From Archangium lipolyticum (GTDB lineage Bacteria; Myxococcota; Myxococcia; Myxococcales; Myxococcaceae), in NCBI RefSeq assembly GCF_024623785.1, contig NZ_JANKBZ010000034.1, positions 1 to 64,000 on the forward strand: a DNA stretch of 64,000 bases, written 5' to 3'. This document shows, one piece after another, positions 24,816 through 34,219 of the stretch (position 1 is the stretch's first letter; the number at the start of each line of letters is the position of its first letter). The position numbers and the translations under genes were made by a program. The notes beneath the pieces were generated by a model. The model made no database searches. It was not told the DNA's origin and worked only from the letters and a program-made list of their open reading frames with translations.

Positions 24816-27163
24816 GCATCCAACTCCTCCCCTTCCAGGTCCGAGCCTCGCAGCAGATCGTCAACCGGTACTTCAAGCTCACGTCGGACCCGAAGCGGCC
24901 GTCGGTGCACAAGTCCTGGGACGTACCCTTCTACCAGGCGCTGTCCGCCCTGACGGGCGCGGGCAAGACGCCCATCCTCGCCGACGCCGTGGCGCAGATC
25001 CGCTCCACGATGAGCCCCCAGCCCATCGTGCTGTGGATCTCCAAGGCGAAGGCGGTGGTCGACCAGACCTTCACGAACTTCGAGCCGGGGGGCAAGTACA
25101 GCCACCTCATCCCCCAGTTCACGGTGGAGTACCTGTCCGATCTGACCCCGCAGCAGATCTCGGACGGGAACACCGCGTTCCTCGCCCTGACCACGGTCGG
25201 CACCTTCAACCAGAAGGACAAGGGTGACGGCACCCTCAAGGTGCACAAGATCAGCCAGGACAGCGGCGCGGAGTCCCTCTGGGCCACGCTGGGCTCCCGG
25301 AAGACGGGGGTGGGCCAGCGGCGCCCGCTCGTCATCGTCTACGACGAGGCGCAGAACCTGGCCGACCAGCAGGTCGAGCTGCTGCTGGAGCTCGAACCGG
25401 ACGCCATCCTGGTGGCCAGCGCCACCATGCGAGTCCCGGGCAGGCTGGGCAAGCTGATCGACCGCCTGAAGGATCATGGCTGGTCGGACGTCGTGCAGAG
25501 CGATCCCAAGGAAGGGCCGCTGCCGTGCCTCGTGACGGCCGTCAGCAGCAAGGCCGTCGTCAAGGCCGAGCTGGTGAAGCGGCAGGTCGTCCTCGGGGGC
25601 TACACGTCGATCATGGAGACCATGCTCGACGAGATGCATGAGTCCATGAAGGCCGCCGCCGAGAAGGCCAGGGTCATCCAGGCGGGCTTCGAGCCGAAGG
25701 CGATCTACGTCTGCCGGACCAACATCAACCAGGAGGACGGCACCCCGGATCTGCCGTCCAAGCCCTTCAACGAGCGCAAGGCGCCCCCCATCCTGATCTG
25801 GCGCTACCTGGTCGAGCAGAAGAAGGTCGACCCGGCCAGCATCGCGGTCTACTGCGACCTCAAGTTCGACCGGATGTCCCATCCGCCGCCCGCGGACTTC
25901 AAGCTGTTCTCCGGGGGCGAGCAGGACTTCGCCGTCTTCTCGGCGGGCAACTACAAGCACATCATCTTCAACCAGAGCCTCCAGGAGGGCTGGGACGATC
26001 CGGAGTGCTGCTTCGCCTACATCGACAAGTCGATGGGCTCGGACGTGCAGATCGAGCAGGTCATCGGCCGCGTCCTGCGTCAGCCCGGGGCGAGGTACTA
26101 CCAGGACCCCGACCTGAACACGGCGAGCTTCTACATCCGGGTGGACAACAAGCAGGAGTTCCCCCGCATCCTGAAGATGGTGAAGGAGAAGCTCGGCGCC
26201 GACCTGCCGGAGGTGCGGGTCGAGGGCTACAGCGACCCGAAGGAACGCCAGCGGGTCCGCCATGAGCCGAAGAAGGTGCTGACCGTCCCCTCCATCCACA
26301 TCGACGCGAGCGAGGCGGTCCAGCCGCTGACGCAGGCCGTGAAGAACCTGCACGACTACCGGAAGGATCCGGAGAACACCGTCGGCCAGGGAGAGGTCTA
26401 CAAGGCGGTCCAGCCCATCGGTACCGGCACCAAGGCCGAGGTGCAGACGCAGAGCACGCCGCACTCGCACCGGGTCATGGCGCGGTGGATCGTGCGGCGG
26501 GAGATGCTCGGCCTCTACCCCGAGGTGGTGAAGGCCATCGAGTGGTCGAAGGGGGTCTTCGATGCGCGCGTGGAGATCACCAGCAAGGCCGCGGCGGCCC
26601 TGCGAAGCGAGGCGGAGAAGCTCGTCGACACCTACCTGAGCAACAGCGCGCTCGTGTTCGAGGAGGAGAACCCCTACACGGTGGGACCCCTCCTCGTGAA
26701 CCCGGCGAAGGCCAAACCCTTCACGAACGCCCTCCACGACACCTACGACCTCAGCCCGTTGGAGTATTCGGTCGCCGAGGCCATCGACGAGACCGGCCTC
26801 GACTGGGCACGCAACCCGTCTCCTGGCGGCTACTCCATCCCCCTGCTGCACAAGGGGGACACCCATCGCTTCTTCCCGGACTTCCTCGTGTGGAAGGACG
26901 GCGTGGTGTTCGCGATCGATCCCAAGGGCGGCCACCTCCTGTTGAAGGACGCCGGGCTCAAGCTGCTGAACATCCAGGACGAAAACGGGAAGAAGAAGAT
27001 CCGGGTGCGGCTGATCTCCGTGGGCCGCTGGAACGACCAGGTGCAGTGCCTGAGCGACAACGCCGGCTACACGGTCTGGTCGTTGACGAAGACGACCCAG
27101 AAGCTCAAGGCCACCCCCGTGGAGACGGTGAAGGAAGCGGTCGAAACCGCGCTGAAGGGCTGA
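24812..27163 (+). CDS. Type III restriction enzyme (Res), helicase-nuclease
   Basis: A 783-residue superfamily 2 helicase-nuclease. It has Walker A GAGKT (49-53), DEAQ (178-181), the SAT motif in VASATMRV, and motif VI in GRVLRQPG (419-426). The C-terminal nuclease motif is PD (689-690) with DPK at 703-705, a PD-(D/E)xK arrangement. It would cut DNA after translocation between unmethylated sites in complex with Mod. The GTG start overlaps the mod TGA as GTGA. It is shorter than the roughly 970-residue EcoP1-type Res, but all core motifs are present. Confidence 0.9.
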   Translation: MSIQLLPFQVRASQQIVNRYFKLTSDPKRPSVHKSWDVPFYQALSALTGAGKTPILADAVAQIRSTMSPQPIVLWISKAKAVVDQTFTNFEPGGKYSHLIPQFTVEYLSDLTPQQISDGNTAFLALTTVGTFNQKDKGDGTLKVHKISQDSGAESLWATLGSRKTGVGQRRPLVIVYDEAQNLADQQVELLLELEPDAILVASATMRVPGRLGKLIDRLKDHGWSDVVQSDPKEGPLPCLVTAVSSKAVVKAELVKRQVVLGGYTSIMETMLDEMHESMKAAAEKARVIQAGFEPKAIYVCRTNINQEDGTPDLPSKPFNERKAPPILIWRYLVEQKKVDPASIAVYCDLKFDRMSHPPPADFKLFSGGEQDFAVFSAGNYKHIIFNQSLQEGWDDPECCFAYIDKSMGSDVQIEQVIGRVLRQPGARYYQDPDLNTASFYIRVDNKQEFPRILKMVKEKLGADLPEVRVEGYSDPKERQRVRHEPKKVLTVPSIHIDASEAVQPLTQAVKNLHDYRKDPENTVGQGEVYKAVQPIGTGTKAEVQTQSTPHSHRVMARWIVRREMLGLYPEVVKAIEWSKGVFDARVEITSKAAAALRSEAEKLVDTYLSNSALVFEEENPYTVGPLLVNPAKAKPFTNALHDTYDLSPLEYSVAEAIDETGLDWARNPSPGGYSIPLLHKGDTHRFFPDFLVWKDGVVFAIDPKGGHLLLKDAGLKLLNIQDENGKKKIRVRLISVGRWNDQVQCLSDNAGYTVWSLTKTTQKLKATPVETVKEAVETALKG

Positions 27164-27178
27164 CGGAACGGCAGGGCT

Positions 27179-27988
27179 TCAGGGCACGCCGACGAGGGTG
27201 ATGCCCACCTTGTCGGCCGCCCGGAACAGCTCCGGCGCGTCCAACAGCACCGTCTTGCCCGCCTCCAGCGCGAGCACCTTCGCCCCCACCTCCTGCATGA
27301 CCTCCAGGGTGCGAGGACCCACCGCCGGCAGGTCGAACCGCAGGTCCTGCCCCGGCTTGCAGCGCTTCACCACCACGGCCCCCGCCCCGCCGTACTTGCC
27401 GCCCCGGCGGATGGCCTCGTCCGTGCCTTCCACGGCCTCCAGCGCCAGCACGTGGCCGCCGCGAACCACCACGGTCTGCCCCACGTCCGCCTGGCCCAGC
27501 AGCAGGGCCACCTCGCGCCCCAGCGCCACGTCCTTCTCCTGCGCCGCATGCAGCGCGGGACCCGCCAGATGGCCCGCGGGGCACAGCGCCTGCGCCAGCC
27601 AGTCCGTGGGGGCCACGATGGTGATGCCGTGGGACTCGAAGTAGTCCGCCACCGCGCGCAGCAGCGCGTCGTCCCGGAAGCTGCGCAGGCGGGAGATGAT
27701 GCGCAACGCGCCCAGGTCCGGCCTCGCCTCCGTGAACGCGCGCACCCGGCCGATCCCTCCGGCCATCGCCGCCCGCTTCACGCCCGCCTTGACGAAGGCG
27801 CGGACGATGCGATCCACCTGCCCCAGCCGGACCCACGTCAGCTCGGCGACCTCGGCCTCCAGGGCCGGATCCGCCTCGCCGCGGTGGGCCACCGCCACCA
27901 CTTCCAGCCCCTGCTCCCGGGCCGCGCTCGCGAACAGGAAGGGCAACCGTCCGTTGCCCGCGATGAGGCCGATGCGCTCCACGGTCAC
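27179..27988 (-). CDS. lpxI: UDP-2,3-diacylglucosamine pyrophosphatase LpxI
   Basis: LpxI hydrolyses UDP-2,3-diacylglucosamine to lipid X, the step done by LpxH in enterobacteria. The 269-residue protein starts ERIGLIAGNGRLPFLFA. The C-terminal catalytic domain includes GQTVVVRGGHVLALEAVEGTDEAI and the LRFDLPAVGPRTLEVM segment, typical of the former DUF1009 family. The GTG start lies one base after the lpxA stop. It ends 15 bp from the convergent restriction gene. Confidence 0.95.
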   Translation of the reverse strand: MTVERIGLIAGNGRLPFLFASAAREQGLEVVAVAHRGEADPALEAEVAELTWVRLGQVDRIVRAFVKAGVKRAAMAGGIGRVRAFTEARPDLGALRIISRLRSFRDDALLRAVADYFESHGITIVAPTDWLAQALCPAGHLAGPALHAAQEKDVALGREVALLLGQADVGQTVVVRGGHVLALEAVEGTDEAIRRGGKYGGAGAVVVKRCKPGQDLRFDLPAVGPRTLEVMQEVGAKVLALEAGKTVLLDAPELFRAADKVGITLVGVP

Positions 27989-27989
27989 G

Positions 27990-28766
27990 TCAGCGCGTCA
28001 GCCCGCGCTTGCTCTGACTGATGAAGTCCACCAGGTAGTCGATCTCCGGGTGGCCACCCATGTCCGCCTTCAGCCGGCCCAGGGCCTCCGTCAGCTGCAG
28101 CTTCGAGCGGAAGAGCACCTTGTAGGCCTCCTTGATGCGGCCGATCTGCTCCTCGTTGAAGCCGTGCCGCTGCAGGCCCACCACGTTGAGGCCGGCCAGC
28201 TCCGCCCGGTCTCCCTGCGCCGTGCAGTACGGGGGCACGTCCATGGTCACCATGGAGCCACCGGCGATGAAGGCGTGCTTGCCCAACCGGGTGAACTGGT
28301 GCACCGCGGACAGGCCACCGAGGATGACGAAGTCCTCCACCTGGACGTGCCCGGCCAGCGCCACGCTGTTGGCGACGACGCAGCCGTTGCCCACCAGGCA
28401 GTCATGGGCCACGTGGCTGTAGGCCATGAAGAGGTTGTTGTTGCCCACCCGCGTCACGCCACCCCCGCCAACCGTGCCGATGTTGAGCGTGGCGGACTCA
28501 CGGATGGTGTTGCCGTTGCCGATGATGAGCTGGGTGTCCTCGCCCGCGTACTTCAGGTCCTGCGGGGCACCGCCCACCGCGGCGAACGGGTAGATGACGT
28601 TGCGCTCGCCCAGAGTGGTACGCCCGTCGATGACGACATGGGGGCCCACACGAGAGCCCGCGCCAATCGTCACCTTCTCGCCGATGACGGCGTAGGGGCC
28701 GACCTCCACTGTCTCGTGGAGGCGAGCACCGGGATGGACCACCGCCGTGGGGTGAACCTGCGCCAT
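27990..28766 (-). CDS. lpxA: UDP-N-acetylglucosamine acyltransferase
   Basis: The first lipid A enzyme, which transfers a 3-hydroxyacyl chain from ACP to the 3-OH of UDP-GlcNAc. The 258-residue protein is a left-handed beta-helix of hexapeptide repeats (HPTAVVHPGA..., VGPYAVIGE...). The catalytic His lies in FMAYSHVAHDCLVG near residue 120. The C-terminal helical domain begins near the GLQRHGF segment. Length matches E. coli LpxA. It follows fabZ by 19 bp. Confidence 0.97.
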   Translation of the reverse strand: MAQVHPTAVVHPGARLHETVEVGPYAVIGEKVTIGAGSRVGPHVVIDGRTTLGERNVIYPFAAVGGAPQDLKYAGEDTQLIIGNGNTIRESATLNIGTVGGGGVTRVGNNNLFMAYSHVAHDCLVGNGCVVANSVALAGHVQVEDFVILGGLSAVHQFTRLGKHAFIAGGSMVTMDVPPYCTAQGDRAELAGLNVVGLQRHGFNEEQIGRIKEAYKVLFRSKLQLTEALGRLKADMGGHPEIDYLVDFISQSKRGLTR

Positions 28767-28785
28767 GGTGAGCCTCCTCGCCTGC

Positions 28786-29262
28786 TCAGGACGCCTCGGT
28801 CGCCGAGCCGCCCGGGTCCTTGTTCTTGTCCTTGTCCACCACGGTGGCCATGAACTCGCCCTCGGCCACCCTCACCCCGTCCACCGTGGCCGTCCCCTTG
28901 GTCTTCCAGATGGCCCCCTTGTGGCGGACCACCTCGACGGTCAGCAGGAGGCGATCTCCCGGCACCACCGGCTTGCGGAAGCGCGCCCCGTCCACGCCCA
29001 TCAGGTACGACACCTTCTGCGTGGGATCCATCTGCTCCGTCTTGTAGGCGAGGATGGCCGACACCTGCGCCATCGCCTCCAGGATGAGCACCCCCGGCAT
29101 CACTGGATGTCCGGGGAAGTGACCGTTGAAGAAGGGCTCGTTCATCGTGACGTTCTTGTAGGCCGTGATCTTCTGGCCCGGAACGATCTCCACCACCCGA
29201 TCCACCAGAAGGAACGGATAGCGGTGGGGCAGCAACTGCTGGATCTCCTGGATGTCCATCAT
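28786..29262 (-). CDS. fabZ: 3-hydroxyacyl-ACP dehydratase
   Basis: FabZ dehydrates 3-hydroxyacyl-ACP in fatty acid synthesis and competes with LpxA/LpxD for substrate. The 158-residue protein has [14 protein letters not shown] near the start and the active-site [14 protein letters not shown] segment with the catalytic His, followed by the conserved EAMAQ. The first of two consecutive ATGs (29260-29262) overlaps the lpxD stop as ATGA. The last 12 residues are a Lys/Asp-rich tail. Confidence 0.96.
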   Translation of the reverse strand: MMDIQEIQQLLPHRYPFLLVDRVVEIVPGQKITAYKNVTMNEPFFNGHFPGHPVMPGVLILEAMAQVSAILAYKTEQMDPTQKVSYLMGVDGARFRKPVVPGDRLLLTVEVVRHKGAIWKTKGTATVDGVRVAEGEFMATVVDKDKNKDPGGSATEAS

Positions 29263-30323
29263 CCGCCCTTCTCCTTCTTCTCGAGCGTCTCGACCCTGCG
29301 ACGCAGGGTACGCACTTCCTTGAGCAGGTCGCTGATCTGCCCGAGTGCGGCCGACATGCGCAACCACTCTCTGTGTGGCATGGCCGGGCTGCCGCTCACC
29401 ACCTGCCCGTCCTCCACGTCGTGCGCCACCCCGGACTGGGCGCCGACCTTGGCCAGGTCTCCCACCCGGATGTGCCCCACCACGCCCACCTGCCCCGCCA
29501 GGACCACGCCCGTGCCCAGCTCCGACGAGCCGGACACACCCGCCTGCGCGCAGATGAGCGACAGCGGGCCCACCTTCACGTTGTGGGCGATCTGCACCAG
29601 GTTGTCGAGTTTCGACCCACGGCCGATGACCGTCTCGCCGATCGTCGCCCGGTCGATGGTGGTGCAGGCCCCCACCTCCACGTCGTCCTCGATGCGGACG
29701 ATACCGGCCTGGGGCACCTTGTAGTGCTCCGGCCCGTTCTCACCCTCGGGGTTGAAGGCGAAGCCGAACCCGTCCGCGCCCACCACGCAGGAAGCGTGGA
29801 GGATGACGCGCGCACCCACCTGGCAGTGCTCGCGCACGGTGACGTTGGGGTACAGGAGGCTGTCCTCGCCGATGCTCGCGCCCTCGCCCACGTAGGCGCC
29901 GGGAAAGAGCACCGCGCGGGCGCCCACGGTGGCGTTCTTCTCCACGGTGGCACCGGCCATCACCGCCGCCTCGGGGTGCACGCGCGCCTCGGGGTGCACG
30001 TGCGCGCCGGGCCGCACTCCCGCGACATACGACGGCCGCGGATGGAAGAGGCTGGAGAGCCTGGCGAAGGCCAGGTGCGGATTGGCCACCCGCACGAGCG
30101 ACACGCCCTGGCGGACATCCGTGTCCGGACCCACCAGCACGGCCGAGGCCCGCGAGGCCTCGTACTGCCGGCGGTAGCGCGGGTTGCCGTAGAAGGAGAG
30201 CTCGCCAGGTCCAGCCTCGGCGAGCCCGTTGAGGCCGGAGATCAACAGGCCGGCGTCTCCGACGAGCTCACCGCCAACATGGGCGGCGAGCTCCCCGAGC
30301 CGGCGGGGGGTGGGTGCTTGCAC
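29259..30323 (-). CDS. lpxD: UDP-3-O-(3-hydroxyacyl)glucosamine N-acyltransferase
   Basis: LpxD adds the N-linked 3-hydroxyacyl chain in lipid A synthesis. The 354-residue protein has an N-terminal uridine-binding domain (about 1-100, with [12 protein letters not shown]). A hexapeptide-repeat beta-helix follows, with the catalytic His in [16 protein letters not shown]-terminal coiled-coil helix ends in [18 protein letters not shown]. The gene sits between skp and fabZ, the conserved order bamA-skp-lpxD-fabZ-lpxA. The skp stop is only eight bases before its start. Confidence 0.97.
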   Translation of the reverse strand: MQAPTPRRLGELAAHVGGELVGDAGLLISGLNGLAEAGPGELSFYGNPRYRRQYEASRASAVLVGPDTDVRQGVSLVRVANPHLAFARLSSLFHPRPSYVAGVRPGAHVHPEARVHPEAAVMAGATVEKNATVGARAVLFPGAYVGEGASIGEDSLLYPNVTVREHCQVGARVILHASCVVGADGFGFAFNPEGENGPEHYKVPQAGIVRIEDDVEVGACTTIDRATIGETVIGRGSKLDNLVQIAHNVKVGPLSLICAQAGVSGSSELGTGVVLAGQVGVVGHIRVGDLAKVGAQSGVAHDVEDGQVVSGSPAMPHREWLRMSAALGQISDLLKEVRTLRRRVETLEKKEKGG

Positions 30324-30331
30324 GGAGAGGC

Positions 30332-30907
30332 CTACTTCTTGGGGGCGTCCTTGGCGACAGGGGCGTCCTTCGGAGCGCTGGCCTTGCCCTTGGAGGTGTT
30401 GTAGGTGCGGATGACCTCGTTGGTCAGGTCATACTGGTTGAGGGCGAAGACCAGACCGGAGTCGCGCTTCTCGAAGACCATGCCCAGCCCCTCGCGCTCG
30501 GCGATCTTGCTGATGACCTCGTCGATCTTCGCGATGATGGGCTCCATCTCCTTGCGCTCCTTCTCGGCGGCCTCCCCGCGGCTCTGCTCCCACTTCTGGG
30601 CAAGCTCGTAGACCTTCTTCTGCAGGTCGGTGGCCTTCTGGATGCGCGTCTCCTCGCTCATGGCGCTGGCCTGCTTGTCCAGCGTCTCCTTCTCCTTGCG
30701 GAGGGCCTCCTGCTGCGAGTCGATCTCCTTCTGGCGGGACTCCAGCCACTTCTGGAGACGGTTCTTGGCGGCCTTGCCGTCATCCACCTCGAGCAGGACG
30801 CGCTGGTAGTCCACGTACGCGATCTTCAGGTCGGCGGCCGCGGCCAGCGTCGGCACGGCAAGCGAGAGGGCAAGGGCCAGAACCGACAGTTTGCTTCGAA
30901 GCGACAT
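30332..30907 (-). CDS. skp: OmpH/Skp-family periplasmic chaperone
   Basis: A 191-residue protein with a signal peptide ([25 protein letters not shown]). The mature part opens [14 protein letters not shown] and is mainly long charged helices forming the Skp tentacle coiled coil (about 45-150). The last 25 residues are a Lys/Ala/Pro tail. Skp holds unfolded outer membrane proteins for BamA. GAGGAG lies nine bases before the ATG. It follows bamA by about 100 bp, as in most Gram-negative bacteria. Confidence 0.92.
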   Translation of the reverse strand: MSLRSKLSVLALALSLAVPTLAAAADLKIAYVDYQRVLLEVDDGKAAKNRLQKWLESRQKEIDSQQEALRKEKETLDKQASAMSEETRIQKATDLQKKVYELAQKWEQSRGEAAEKERKEMEPIIAKIDEVISKIAEREGLGMVFEKRDSGLVFALNQYDLTNEVIRTYNTSKGKASAPKDAPVAKDAPKK

Positions 30908-31010
30908 GTGCGACAGCTCCTCGGGGGAAGTTTGAAACTCAGACGTCCCATTCCAGTCCATCTTCAAACGGCCGTGAAAACGGCCGCTCGAGGACCGGGC
31001 GGACGACCTA

Positions 31011-33458
31011 TCAGAAGAAATTGCCGATCGTAAACTCGAAGAGGAGGGCCTGGTCTTCCGGACGTTTCGTGAGCGGGACTCCCCACTCGAAGCGCAGGGG
31101 ACCGACCGGCGAGAACCACCGGAAGCCGAAGCCCACCGAGTGGAAGAGCCCCAGGGGCAGGTTCCTGTTCTGGTTGCTCTCGAAGAAGTTCTCGTTGACG
31201 GCGAAGGCATTGCCCGCGTCGTAGAAGAGCACGCCGCGGATGCCGGCCTTCTCGACGATGGGGAACTCCAGCTCGACGTTGAGGATGAACTGCTTGTTAC
31301 CACCCACGTCGAGCCGCTGGATGGCGGCGTCCGGAGAGGCCGAGCGCGGCGCCAGCAGCGAGGGGCTGATGGTCCGCAGCGCGTAGCCGCGCACCGAGTT
31401 GATGCCACCCAGGTAGTAGAGCTCCGAGATGGGCAGCGGGCTGTTGGCATCCAGCTGCTGGATGTAGCCGATGGTGGCGTTCGTCTTGAAGACGGCCCCC
31501 AGGGGCAGCGGGAAGTAGAGGCGCGAGTAGGCCGAGTAGCGCGAGAAGAGGAACGAGCCGCCGAGCCAGCTGGGCGCGTACTCCACCGAGCCATAGTGGA
31601 TGAAGCCCTGGGAGGGGAAGAGGCGGTTGTTGCGCTTGTCGTAGGTGACGGACAGGCGCACCGAGCTCGTCACGCCGCTCAGGAAGCGGTTGGCCAGCAG
31701 CACGCCGCCCAGACCTTCGGCGGCCTGCACGTTCACGTGCTCCTGTGAGTAGCCCACGTTGACGAGCAGGTCCTCGAGGACCTGGTAGCCCAGGGACAAG
31801 CTGCCACCCGTCGATTGACGGATGAAGTCGTCGTACTCCGCTTCCACGCGGAAGAAGTCCGCGGACAGCAGGAAGTTGGTGTCCAGGAAGTACGGGTCGA
31901 AGAATGACAGCTGGACGAGCGAGCGCAGGCTGGAGATCTGCGCCGAGGCCGACACGCTCTGGCCCCACCCCAGGAAGTTGTTCTGCGACACCTGGGCCGT
32001 GAAGATGAAGCTCTCCACGTTGGAGAAGCCGAGGCCCACCTGGAAGGTACCGGTGGCCTTCTCCTTCACCTCCACCTGGATGATGATGGTGTCCGGGCTG
32101 GTGCCGGGCTTCTGGGTGACCTCCACCGTCTCGAAGAAGCCGAGCGCCGTGACGCGCTCCTTGCTGCGGCGCACGCCGGTGCCGCTGTAGAGCTCGCCCT
32201 CGTAGACGCGCAGCTCGCGGCGGATGACCTTGTCGCGCGTCTTGGTGTTGCCGACGATGTCGATGCGCTCGATGGAGACCTGGGGACCCTTCTGCACGTC
32301 GAAGGTCAGGTCCACCGTCTTCGTCTCCGCGTTGACGGCGGTGACGGGGTTGATGTTGGCGTAGGCGTAGCCCTGGTCGTAGTAGACGTCCGTGAAGGCC
32401 TGGATGTCCTGGCCCAGCTGCGCGCGGCTGAAGTGCTGGCCCGTCGAGGAGCGCATCTGCTTCGCCAGCGCCTCCTTGGGCACCACCAGGTCACCGGAGA
32501 AGTCGATGGTGCCGATGTTGTAGCGCTCGCCCTCGGTCACCCGGATGGTGATGAAGATGTAGCGCTTGTCGGCGGAGAGCGAGACGGTGGGCTTGTCCAC
32601 CCGGACGTTGATGTAGCCCTCGTCGTAGTAGGTGGCCTGGATGACGGCCAGGTCGCGCTGGAACACCTCCTCGCGGTAGGTGCCCTCGCCGGTGAGGAAG
32701 GACAGGTAGCCGCCCTCCTTGGTGAGCATCACGTCCTTGAGCCGGGAGGCGGGGACCTGCTCCGCGCCCAGCAGGAGGATGTCCTTCACCATCACCTTGG
32801 CGTGCTCGTCGATGTTGAAGGTGACATCGACCTGCCCGTTCTCGACGGGGCTGATCTTGTAGTTGACCTCGGCGAGGAAGTAGCCCTTGTCGACGTACTT
32901 CTCCTGGATCTTCTTCTGGGTGCGGCGCACCACGTCCAGGTCCAGGATGGAGAGGGCCTTGACCTCGATGGCCTCCTTCAGGTCGTCCTGGCTCAGCTCT
33001 TCGTTGCCGGCGAGCTTGACGGCGCGGATGGAGGGGCGCTCCTGCACGCGCACCACGTAGGCGATGCCACCGTTGGGCAGTTGCTGCGTCAACAGCTGCA
33101 CGTCGCTGAAATAGCCGAGCGCCCAGACCGCCCGCAGATCCTCCGCGGTACGCGTCTCGTCGAAGACCTGACCCACCTTGGTGCGGAGGGCGCGGCGGAC
33201 GGCCTCGGCCTCGACGCGGCGGTTGCCTTCGACGCGAATGTCGACCACCTCACCCTCGCGGACCTCACGGTCGGCGGGGGGCGCGGGGGTATCGGCACCC
33301 GGCGCGGGGGGAGCCGAGGGGAGCGCCGCGGGCGGCACGGAGCCCGGCGGGGTGCCCCCATCCGCCTGCGCGAGCACGCGACCGGGCATCACCGTCCAAA
33401 CGGCGGCGAGAAGCGGGACAAGGAACCTGAGCGAGAGAACGGGGAGCCTCAAGAGCAA
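31011..33458 (-). CDS. bamA: Outer membrane assembly factor BamA
   Basis: An 815-residue Omp85 protein. The signal peptide ends near ...GRVLAQA, then a Pro/Ala-rich linker leads to five POTRA domains (about 65-430) and a 16-strand barrel to the C-terminus. The barrel ends with the aromatic residue expected of outer membrane proteins (FEFTIGNFF). The barrel signature VRGY appears as SVRGYALRT. The annotated start is a TTG, and no better start with a signal peptide is seen. It is the outer membrane insertase of the Bam complex. Confidence 0.96.
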   Translation of the reverse strand: MLLRLPVLSLRFLVPLLAAVWTVMPGRVLAQADGGTPPGSVPPAALPSAPPAPGADTPAPPADREVREGEVVDIRVEGNRRVEAEAVRRALRTKVGQVFDETRTAEDLRAVWALGYFSDVQLLTQQLPNGGIAYVVRVQERPSIRAVKLAGNEELSQDDLKEAIEVKALSILDLDVVRRTQKKIQEKYVDKGYFLAEVNYKISPVENGQVDVTFNIDEHAKVMVKDILLLGAEQVPASRLKDVMLTKEGGYLSFLTGEGTYREEVFQRDLAVIQATYYDEGYINVRVDKPTVSLSADKRYIFITIRVTEGERYNIGTIDFSGDLVVPKEALAKQMRSSTGQHFSRAQLGQDIQAFTDVYYDQGYAYANINPVTAVNAETKTVDLTFDVQKGPQVSIERIDIVGNTKTRDKVIRRELRVYEGELYSGTGVRRSKERVTALGFFETVEVTQKPGTSPDTIIIQVEVKEKATGTFQVGLGFSNVESFIFTAQVSQNNFLGWGQSVSASAQISSLRSLVQLSFFDPYFLDTNFLLSADFFRVEAEYDDFIRQSTGGSLSLGYQVLEDLLVNVGYSQEHVNVQAAEGLGGVLLANRFLSGVTSSVRLSVTYDKRNNRLFPSQGFIHYGSVEYAPSWLGGSFLFSRYSAYSRLYFPLPLGAVFKTNATIGYIQQLDANSPLPISELYYLGGINSVRGYALRTISPSLLAPRSASPDAAIQRLDVGGNKQFILNVELEFPIVEKAGIRGVLFYDAGNAFAVNENFFESNQNRNLPLGLFHSVGFGFRWFSPVGPLRFEWGVPLTKRPEDQALLFEFTIGNFF

Positions 33459-33539
33459 TCGCCAGTAAAGGGCGGGGCAATCTACGGGAGGAATTCGGCG
33501 GGTCTCAACGGGAAATCGCGTGGAGGGGGGGCTGGAGCG

Positions 33540-34214
33540 TCAAGCCTCGGTCACCTGGCCGGCCACCAACCGCAGCCGCCGGGGCATGGAGCGGGCCAAT
33601 GTTTCATTGTGTGTCACCACCACGGCGGTGATGCCCAGGTCCCGGTTCACCTCGCGCAGGAGCTGGTGGATGCCCTCGCCGGTGGCGGGGTCCAGGTTGC
33701 CGGTGGGCTCGTCGGCGAGCAGTACCGCGGGCTTGAGCACCAGGGCCCGGGCCAGGGCCACGCGCTGGGCCTCGCCGCCGGACAGCTCGCCGGGCCGGTG
33801 CTCCACCCGGCTCCCCAGCCCCACCCGCTCCAGCAGCTCGCGGGCGTAGGCGTAGGACTGGGTCCGGTCCCGGCGCTGGACGAGCGCCGGCATGGCCACG
33901 TTCTCCAGGGCGGTGAACTCGGGCAGCAGGTAGTGGCTCTGGAAGACGAAGCCGATGGTGCGGTTGCGGAACTCGGCGATCTCCGCGTCGTTCATCGCGA
34001 AGACGGAGCGGCCCTCGAAGAGCAGCTCGCCCGCGGCCGGCATGTCCAGCGTGCCCAGCACGTGCAGGAAGGTGCTCTTGCCCGCTCCGGACGCGCCGAT
34101 GAGACTCACCAGCTCGCCCTTCTCGATGTCCAGGGTCACGCCCCGGAGCACGTCGATGCGCTTGCCGTGCAGGAAGTAGCTCTTGAAGACGTTGCGGATG
34201 GAGAGCAGCGCCAT
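33540..34214 (-). CDS. lolD: Lipoprotein-releasing ABC transporter ATPase LolD
   Basis: A 224-residue ATPase with Walker A GASGAGKST, signature LSGGEAQRVA, Walker B VLLADEPTGNLD, and the downstream VTHNE. The HGKRIDVLRGV opening is typical of LolD/MacB-type ATPases. ATG 34214 is chosen; longer frames run into the permease gene. It lies five bases after the LolC/E-type permease stop, so the two form one transporter that extracts lipoproteins from the inner membrane. Confidence 0.93.
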   Translation of the reverse strand: MALLSIRNVFKSYFLHGKRIDVLRGVTLDIEKGELVSLIGASGAGKSTFLHVLGTLDMPAAGELLFEGRSVFAMNDAEIAEFRNRTIGFVFQSHYLLPEFTALENVAMPALVQRRDRTQSYAYARELLERVGLGSRVEHRPGELSGGEAQRVALARALVLKPAVLLADEPTGNLDPATGEGIHQLLREVNRDLGITAVVVTHNETLARSMPRRLRLVAGQVTEA

Positions 34215-34219
34215 CGTCC

